Assembly (NCBI GenBank): GCA_015655115.1
Contig: JAATFQ010000175.1
Location: forward strand, 1-64,000
Source: Sphingobacteriales bacterium
GTDB lineage: Bacteria; Bacteroidota; Bacteroidia; Sphingobacteriales; Sphingobacteriaceae
Direction of reading: 5' to 3'
DNA: 64,000 nt
In this document: in pieces, positions 57,385-64,000 of the stretch
How the letters are laid out: each line of letters begins with the position of its first letter
Numbering within the stretch: the stretch's first letter is position 1
Position numbers and translations under genes: made by a program
Notes under the pieces: model-generated
What the model was told of the DNA's origin: nothing
The model's input: only the letters and a program-made list of their open reading frames with translations
The model's database searches: none

Positions 57385-58098
57385 ATGCAAAGAAAAATAG
57401 AAGTCTGCCTTACGCCTGCTCTTATAAATTTATATACGATCACAGAAAGTATCGTTGTGGTAATTGATATTTTAAGGGCTACCTCTTCCATAGTTTATGG
57501 AATAGACAATGGTGCAGAGGCAATTATTCCTGTCGCCCAGGTTGAAGAGTGCCTAACCTATGCCGATAAAGGGTTCTTACTGGCCGCAGAAAGAAACGGG
57601 GAGGTTGTTGCCGGGTACGACTTTGGCAATTCTCCATTCTCCTACACGCCTGATAAAGTCGCAGGTAAGACAGTAGTACTTACTACCACAAACGGTACAA
57701 AGGCTTTACATCTCGCCAGGAAGGCCCATCAGGTAGTTATAGGTTCATTCCTCAATCTGGAATCTTTGTGCAGCTGGTTAAAAACGCAGGACAGAGATAT
57801 TTTGTTACTTTGTGCAGGATGGAAAGACCAGTTTAACCTGGAAGATACCATTTTTGCAGGTGCTGTTGTTCAGCAGTTACGTTCTTCATTTGTCTTATCT
57901 GATGATGCGAGTGTCGCTGCCGAAGATCTATATATTCTTGCTAAAGATAACTTAAGGGCCTACGTTGGTAAATCTTCACATAGCAATAGGATGGTAGCGC
58001 TGAATATTGAAGAAGACGTACAGTTCTGCCTGCAATTAAATATTTGTACTGCAATACCGGTACTTGTTGGCGATAGTTTAGTGGCTTTAAAAAAATAG
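57385..58098 (+). CDS. comB: 2-phosphosulfolactate phosphatase family (ComB-like)
   Basis: VVIDILRATSSIVYGIDNGA, LAAERNGEVVAGYDFGNSP, LTTTNGTKAL, CAGWKDQFNLEDT. Confidence 0.9.
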   Translation: MQRKIEVCLTPALINLYTITESIVVVIDILRATSSIVYGIDNGAEAIIPVAQVEECLTYADKGFLLAAERNGEVVAGYDFGNSPFSYTPDKVAGKTVVLTTTNGTKALHLARKAHQVVIGSFLNLESLCSWLKTQDRDILLLCAGWKDQFNLEDTIFAGAVVQQLRSSFVLSDDASVAAEDLYILAKDNLRAYVGKSSHSNRMVALNIEEDVQFCLQLNICTAIPVLVGDSLVALKK

Positions 58099-58229
58099 AA
58101 ATATTTCACTTCAGAATGATTTGTAAATACCAGACCATATAGAACAGATTATTTAAAATAGATCATTTAAACGCGCCATTTAAAGCTGACGATTTGAAAT
58201 GATCCCTAAACCGGTTATATATCTATTTG

Positions 58230-58276
58230 TGCTGATTATATGAAACAACTCCTTTATGGTATTCATATAATCAGCA
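58230..58276. terminator. Inverted repeat between convergent comB and patatin genes
   Basis: TGCTGATTATATGAA ... TTCATATAATCAGCA perfect 15-bp arms followed by TTTT. Confidence 0.72.
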
Positions 58277-58311
58277 TTTTTATATCTCTATTTTAAGTTC
58301 GGTTAATCAGC

Positions 58312-59091
58312 TCAGCGATTAATCAGGCCAGTCAAGATCGGATTATTATTGATAGTCCTCAGGGTTTCCTCATAAGCAAGCCAATAAATAATTTCCGCTT
58401 TTTTAGTGTCGAATGTACTGATTTCGCCCATGCCCTTAGGCTCAATCAGGATATTACAGAAAGCTGCTTTCTGTTCCACATCTTTATTAACAGACATCAC
58501 ACCTGCTCTTGCTATCAATGAAGTAATATTTGTGATCTTTTGAATAGGTTTTAGATGATTGCAGGATGAGCCGATGATAAAATCACAATTATTCAATAAG
58601 GGCTCTACCGGAAAATTATTGAGGACCCCGCCGTCAACATACATCTGGTTATCGATCATGATAGGCCTGAATATGCCGGGAATACAGCTTGATGCCAGAA
58701 TCGCTCTGATCAATGGTCCTTTTGTAAAATAGACAAGCCTGCCTTCACTAAAATTTGTGGCTGCAATGGTAAGTGGGATTTTCAGATTCTCAATTTGATC
58801 ATCCGGGAAATATTCCTTCAGTAAGTTAGCTGTATTTTCTATGTTAATGAGGCCAAGCGAGCCGACAGCAGGCCTGATAAAGCGGAGGAGTTTAGCTTTT
58901 ATAAAGATCTTCAGTCCTTCTTCAGGGTCAATCCCTGCTGCATAGAAGGCACCGGCAATAGAGCCGGCACTTGTGCCGCTGATATGGCTAAATGTTATGC
59001 CGGCATTGATAAATGCTTTTAAGACGCCTAAGTGGGCGATGCCCCTAATGCCACCGCCAGATAATACAATCCCTACTTTCGTTGTCTCCAT
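58312..59091 (-). CDS. Patatin-like phospholipase
   Basis: GGGIRGIAHLG, GTSAGS, VDGGVLNNFP. Confidence 0.92.
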   Translation of the reverse strand: METTKVGIVLSGGGIRGIAHLGVLKAFINAGITFSHISGTSAGSIAGAFYAAGIDPEEGLKIFIKAKLLRFIRPAVGSLGLINIENTANLLKEYFPDDQIENLKIPLTIAATNFSEGRLVYFTKGPLIRAILASSCIPGIFRPIMIDNQMYVDGGVLNNFPVEPLLNNCDFIIGSSCNHLKPIQKITNITSLIARAGVMSVNKDVEQKAAFCNILIEPKGMGEISTFDTKKAEIIYWLAYEETLRTINNNPILTGLINR

Positions 59092-59108
59092 CTTTTCAAG
59101 ATATGTAT

Positions 59109-60137
59109 TTATTTTGGTTTGTACTTTGCTGTACTCAATATTTTCTGTGCATCCTGATCGTCCATTAATTGCTGTAATGATATTTCAGGATGTTCATTCA
59201 TATATTTCCGCACAATCTGCCAGCCTATCCATATGCCTAATTTAGGAGCGGATTCATTTTTCTCCCCTAGTCCGGGCGTAAATGGGGCTTCACTTACATA
59301 CATCTGTATTTTCTGGAAGTCTGTTTCAAACAGGAGGTCATTTTGCATGAAGTAGGACCATATATCGCCTTCAAAAGTTTTGCACCAGGTAAGCTGTTTC
59401 TCTGTATACCCGATTTTAACGGTATCAGGAACATTGTCATCCAATACTTTGTCCATGAAATAAAGGATTTTTCCATTTTCAATCATCTTGGCCAGCAACG
59501 AACGGTTTTCATCCTTTTGTGGAAAAAGTTCTTCCCTGGCATAGGTTTCCACGAGGCGCGGAACAATATATTCAGGGGCAAACCTTCTGGATAGGTATAG
59601 TGGAACACTTTTAACAATAGCAGGGTAGAACCTGCTGTTCCTGCCAAGGAACATATCGAGGCCTATGCCCATATAATTATCCCCTATGGGGGTTTGTACA
59701 GAGAATCCGGATATAAAAGAAATGAAGCGGGGCACTCTGGCTTTCGGATAATAGTACAGGATATATTTGAACGACTGGTTCAGTGCCTGCCCTGTAGGTT
59801 TCATATCTTTAAAAACACTGTCAACATCATGGTTCAGGTCTGCGTAAGCCTGGTCTTTATATAAGGTAGCGAGTATTTGCTGATCAGTATAACTCACATT
59901 GCCAACCATGCGGTGAACATAATCGTCATAAAAAGCACCATACTTTTTCTTCAGTATCAGGTCTGTTTGTACAAGACCATCAGACTTGCCTTTATATAGG
60001 TCCTGATCAAATCTTTCAATTTTTATATCCGGGTTTATCCCCTCAACATTAGGCGTCTTGCCTTGTTTACATGAAAAAAATGTGGCTATACACAGAAAAA
60101 ATAGATAAATTTGGTAATATTTTACGTTATCAATCAT
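59109..60137 (-). CDS. gldB: Gliding motility lipoprotein GldB
   Basis: Lipobox FSC; IKIERFDQDLY, FISGFSVQTPIGDNYMGIGLDMFLG. Confidence 0.92.
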   Translation of the reverse strand: MIDNVKYYQIYLFFLCIATFFSCKQGKTPNVEGINPDIKIERFDQDLYKGKSDGLVQTDLILKKKYGAFYDDYVHRMVGNVSYTDQQILATLYKDQAYADLNHDVDSVFKDMKPTGQALNQSFKYILYYYPKARVPRFISFISGFSVQTPIGDNYMGIGLDMFLGRNSRFYPAIVKSVPLYLSRRFAPEYIVPRLVETYAREELFPQKDENRSLLAKMIENGKILYFMDKVLDDNVPDTVKIGYTEKQLTWCKTFEGDIWSYFMQNDLLFETDFQKIQMYVSEAPFTPGLGEKNESAPKLGIWIGWQIVRKYMNEHPEISLQQLMDDQDAQKILSTAKYKPK

Positions 60138-60329
60138 TGTATAGCAAATATAAAAAGTTGTAAGATCAAACCACCATCAGCAAGTGGTTATAATCCAAAA
60201 CAAACACAGTTTTAATCGCTTTTTAACATATAGTCTGAATTCAGGGAATAAACATTCTGAATGCAATATGCTGAGCGTAAATATCTTGAGGTATAAAGTA
60301 AATAAAGAATAATTGAAAATCAATATATA

Positions 60330-61001
60330 ATGATGAAACACATTTTTACGGGATTACTATTACTTATTTTAACAGGCAGTGCCTTTGCTCAATATAATCA
60401 GAGACCAAATTATGGCTTTAGGTTAGGCCTTACTGCCTCTCCAACTATTGGATGGGCAAAGCCCGAAACCGGAAAAAGCAATGGTGTCAATCTTGGCTTT
60501 TCTTATGGCCTGCTGGCCGATTTCAACTTCGCGGAAAACTATAGTTTTTCAACGGGCTTAACGATCACAACAATCAATGGAAGGACTACTGAGATCAATC
60601 CGAGTCCTTATGCTACAGGAGTAACTGAGCCCACAGCATACGATTTAAAATATATGCTGCAGTATGTAGAGATTCCATTTACCTTAAAGCTGAAAACTGA
60701 TAAGGTTGAAGGTATGCGCTGGTATGGACAGTTTGGCCTGTCGAACGACTTCAACATTGGTGCAAGGCAGGATGTTGAGCTTAATGGAAAGAGTGTGGCG
60801 AAAGATATAGGGGTTAAGAAAGACATTAACTTTTACCGTGCCGGACTGATTATTGGCGGGGGAGTAGAATACGATGTTGCCCGAAGTACAAGTGTCGCTG
60901 CCGGGCTAACATTCAACAATGGTTTTACCGATATATCTGACGATAAAAACAGAAGCGTACGCAACCATTACCTGGGCATAACTTTAGGAGTTTTCTTTTA
61001 A
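60330..61001 (+). CDS. Outer-membrane beta-barrel protein (PorT-like family)
   Basis: Signal peptide; alternating strands; YVEIPFTLKLKT; terminal LGITLGVFF. Confidence 0.78.
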   Translation: MMKHIFTGLLLLILTGSAFAQYNQRPNYGFRLGLTASPTIGWAKPETGKSNGVNLGFSYGLLADFNFAENYSFSTGLTITTINGRTTEINPSPYATGVTEPTAYDLKYMLQYVEIPFTLKLKTDKVEGMRWYGQFGLSNDFNIGARQDVELNGKSVAKDIGVKKDINFYRAGLIIGGGVEYDVARSTSVAAGLTFNNGFTDISDDKNRSVRNHYLGITLGVFF

Positions 61002-61007
61002 CAAATT

Positions 61008-62648
61008 ATGAAGATAGCATTAGCACAACTCAATTACCATATCGGTAATTTTGAAAGCAATACAAAAAAGATAATTGAGCATATCGCATTAGCTAAGGCA
61101 GATGGGGCAGACCTGGTTGTGTTTGCAGAGCTTGCAGTATGCGGTTATCCTCCGCGCGATTTTCTAGAGTTCGAAGAGTTTATCTCGCTCTGTGAGGATG
61201 CAGCAAAGGAAATTGCAGCACATTGTATAGGTATTGCCTGTATTGTAGGGCTGCCGGTAAAAAACGAACAGATTGCCGGTAAGGATCTGTACAATGCCGC
61301 CTATTTTATTGAAGATGGAGAGGTGAAAGCGATTGCCAAAAAAGCATTGCTGCCTAACTATGATGTATTTGATGAGTACCGTTATTTTGAGCCTGCCACA
61401 CAGTTTAGCTGTATAGATTTTAAGGGAACAAAGATCGCCCTGACTATCTGTGAAGACCTGTGGAATATCAATAATAATCCTTTATATGTTTCCAATCCTA
61501 TGGATGTGCTGATCACAGAAAATCCTGATGTGATGATCAATATTGCGGCTTCACCATTTTCTTATCAGCATGATGATGAACGTCTGGCGGTGCTCTCCGG
61601 AAATGCAAAAAAATATCGGCTTCCATTGTTGTATGTAAACCAGGTGGGTTCACAAACTGAGATCATCTTTGACGGCGGATCTATGGTCTTCGATAAGGAA
61701 GGTAACCTGCTGGATGAAATGCATTATTTTAAGGAGCATTTAAGGGTGTATGAGCTACTCGACCATAAAATACAGGGATATACCCCGATAATACATAAAG
61801 ATGCGTCAGATGTTGCGCAAATCCACGACGCATTGGTATTGGGTATCACGGATTATTTTAGTAAGTCGGGTTTTTCCAAAGCAGTTTTAGGCTTGTCAGG
61901 AGGGATAGATTCCGCCATTGTATGTGCTTTGGCCTGCCGCGCGCTTGGCCCCGAAAACGTAATGGCGGTATTGATGCCTTCAAAATACTCTTCGGACCAT
62001 TCTATTAAAGATGCGCTGGACCTGGTAGAAAACTTTGGCTGTAAACATGAAATTATTTCTATTGCTGCTGCGGCTGATGCATTTGACAGTATGATGGCCG
62101 GAGCTTTTGATGGCCTTCCTTTTAATTTAACGGAAGAAAATATACAGGCACGCAGCAGGGGGATAGTGGTGATGGCGATGTCTAATAAGTTCGGCTATAT
62201 TCTTCTAAATACGTCTAATAAAAGCGAGTGTGCAGTAGGATACGGTACACTGTATGGTGATATGTGCGGTGCAATCGGTGTTATCGGCGACGTATATAAA
62301 ACACAGATTTATGAACTGGCTCATTATATCAATAAAGATAGGGAGGTCATTCCTGAGAATACAATTGTAAAACCACCGTCTGCAGAACTTAGGCCGGGAC
62401 AGAAGGATTCGGACTCATTGCCGGATTACGATATACTGGATGCTATCCTTTATCAGTTTATAGAGCTTAAGAAAAGCTCTTCAGCGATTATCGCTTTAGG
62501 GTATGAGGAGGCTTTGGTAAAAAGGATTATGAAAATGGTCAATGCGGCTGAGTTTAAGCGTTACCAGACGCCGCCGATTTTACGGGTGTCGCCCAAGGCT
62601 TTCGGCATGGGGCGGAGGATGCCGATTGTCGGCAAGTACTTAGCATAA
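61008..62648 (+). CDS. nadE: NAD+ synthase, glutamine-hydrolysing
   Basis: Nitrilase-type domain (FAELAVCGYPPRDFL, KKALLPNYDVFDE, ICEDLW) and synthetase domain LGLSGGIDSAIVCALA. Confidence 0.96.
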   Translation: MKIALAQLNYHIGNFESNTKKIIEHIALAKADGADLVVFAELAVCGYPPRDFLEFEEFISLCEDAAKEIAAHCIGIACIVGLPVKNEQIAGKDLYNAAYFIEDGEVKAIAKKALLPNYDVFDEYRYFEPATQFSCIDFKGTKIALTICEDLWNINNNPLYVSNPMDVLITENPDVMINIAASPFSYQHDDERLAVLSGNAKKYRLPLLYVNQVGSQTEIIFDGGSMVFDKEGNLLDEMHYFKEHLRVYELLDHKIQGYTPIIHKDASDVAQIHDALVLGITDYFSKSGFSKAVLGLSGGIDSAIVCALACRALGPENVMAVLMPSKYSSDHSIKDALDLVENFGCKHEIISIAAAADAFDSMMAGAFDGLPFNLTEENIQARSRGIVVMAMSNKFGYILLNTSNKSECAVGYGTLYGDMCGAIGVIGDVYKTQIYELAHYINKDREVIPENTIVKPPSAELRPGQKDSDSLPDYDILDAILYQFIELKKSSSAIIALGYEEALVKRIMKMVNAAEFKRYQTPPILRVSPKAFGMGRRMPIVGKYLA

Positions 62649-62843
62649 AGATTTTGTAAAAGATCATCCTGCGTAAAAAAGATAAGCCAGGGATTTAATT
62701 AAAGATGAACTGAAGAGTTTTTCATCCATTGCAGTTGAGTTGCGGGATCATTGAATTTGAGCTAATCTGCAATGGATTTACCAGGTTTCTTTCTATTTGG
62801 TTTGCCCCTGTACCTGATACGTGTGGTGGAAGATCATCTTTAA

Positions 62844-62922
62844 AAAAAGACTGTGTCCTGTTTGCAGGCCTTGGCCCTTTTCTTCAAAGGGGCGTAGTCG
62901 GCAAACAGGATACAGTCTTTTT
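62844..62922. terminator. Large imperfect inverted repeat, bidirectional terminator-like
   Basis: AAAAAGACTGTGTCCTGTTTGC / GCAAACAGGATACAGTCTTTTT 22-bp arms (one wobble) with inner CCCTTT/AAAGGG hairpin. Confidence 0.75.
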
Positions 62923-62989
62923 ATACAAAATCTTTATGAATCCTGCCAGTCAGACCTAACAGTCAATCCGGCTGGTTTACCCAATCAGA

Positions 62990-64000
62990 TCAACCTTTAA
63001 CAGTTTGTTTCTTCCTGAAAAAAGTAAAATATGGAATAAACAATGCAAGTACAATTCCGGCAAGGCATAGCAGTTGCGCGATAATATCGCCACTTTTCGC
63101 GTACAGTGTAAGCTTGTCGTTCAGGTTAATATCCATTTTAAGTGCATCACGCGTCCACCATTTAGAAGCTTTAATCACATCGCCACGCTGGTTAATAAAA
63201 CCCGAAATCCCTGTGTTTGCCGAGCGTACCACCCATCTGCGTGTTTCAATAGCCCTCAGTTTAGCATACATGAAATGCTGGTCTTTGCCCGAAGTATTCC
63301 CCCACCATCCGTCATTGGTGATAATCGCAATAAACTGTGCACCATCCCTTACAGATTCAGCAATCCAGCTTCCCCATAAAGACTCATAGCAGATCACGGG
63401 GGCAACACCCACGCCGCTCTGCGAGTAAAACACACCCGGTTTATCCTGCCATCCCCAGCCAGAAACTGTACCACCCAGTCCCGCGAAAACCGGTGCCAGG
63501 AAAGACAGCGTTTTAGGGAAAGGCATTTTCTCCACTCCTGGTACCAGTTTAGATTTATGGTAAAACTGTACATTGGCAGAATTTTCCACCTGCATGGCCG
63601 AGTTAAAGTTATCGTAGAAAGTACTGCTATTGCCATCTTGTTTGGCAGACAATGTCTTCTTCTCCGTATAAAATTTGACACTTTCGATTCCCGTGATCAG
63701 CGTTCCGTTTTTGTATTTACTTAAAAACTGCTGTGCAAAAAGATACTCACCCGTGCTGCGGATGTGGTCCTCATCAGCATAACTTGGAATAGCCGTTTCA
63801 GGCCATATAAAATATTCAGTATTCACCTGTGCTACTGAGTCCGACAAATGTGTGAGTGTGCGTAGCTGTTCTGCCGGGGTAATGCCGCCATTTTTCTCAT
63901 AAGGGTCGATGTTAGGCTGCACAACAATAACATTCACAGGCATAGATTTTTCTTCATAGCCGTAATACTTAATCAGTGAAATTCCGATTGGGATAATTAC
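62990..64000 (-). CDS. lnt: Apolipoprotein N-acyltransferase, C-terminal part (truncated by window edge)
   Basis: VNVIVVQPNIDPYEK, WPETAIPSY, SKLVPGVEKMPF, VICYESLWG; frame stays open to base 64000. Confidence 0.92.
   Translation of the reverse strand, partial: VIIPIGISLIKYYGYEEKSMPVNVIVVQPNIDPYEKNGGITPAEQLRTLTHLSDSVAQVNTEYFIWPETAIPSYADEDHIRSTGEYLFAQQFLSKYKNGTLITGIESVKFYTEKKTLSAKQDGNSSTFYDNFNSAMQVENSANVQFYHKSKLVPGVEKMPFPKTLSFLAPVFAGLGGTVSGWGWQDKPGVFYSQSGVGVAPVICYESLWGSWIAESVRDGAQFIAIITNDGWWGNTSGKDQHFMYAKLRAIETRRWVVRSANTGISGFINQRGDVIKASKWWTRDALKMDINLNDKLTLYAKSGDIIAQLLCLAGIVLALFIPYFTFFRKKQTVKG

Noticed and set aside
62729-62959. 76-aa ORF in the nadE-lnt gap
   Set aside because: Runs through two large inverted repeats; better explained as noncoding terminator/structured DNA.

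Overview
This window comes from a Bacteroidota genome, most likely Sphingobacteriaceae / Pedobacter-like; that placement is inferred from gene families and TAnnTTTG-type promoters, not from a search. It is mostly core genome. From left to right: the 3' end of an alternative complex III locus (actB-F) fused to an aa3-type cytochrome oxidase and its assembly genes; envelope genes; an S9-fold lipoprotein followed by a two-component system; an AAA/VWA pair; two tandem cupin_8/JmjC-like genes, one frameshifted; hemW; DUF4271-hemD-gldKLMN (type IX secretion/gliding core); sprE/porW-PBP1A-uvrC; an F0F1 ATP synthase cluster without beta/epsilon; phosphatase, ruvC, glycosyltransferases, an oppC-like permease, rnhB, gcvT, comB, patatin, gldB, a PorT-like barrel, nadE and lnt. 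I saw no CRISPR array, prophage, transposase, rRNA or tRNA. The observations most worth a second look are: (i) an SCO1/SenC-family protein in the oxidase locus with no cysteine and without the copper-ligand His; (ii) a lipoprotein S9 'peptidase' lacking the catalytic Ser and His, placed directly upstream of a histidine kinase/response regulator pair; (iii) a canonical EF-hand loop inside a CtaM-like DUF420 membrane protein; (iv) a 1-nt frameshift in one of two tandem cupin_8 genes; (v) several strong intergenic inverted repeats, including a non-terminator-like hairpin between atpE and atpF.
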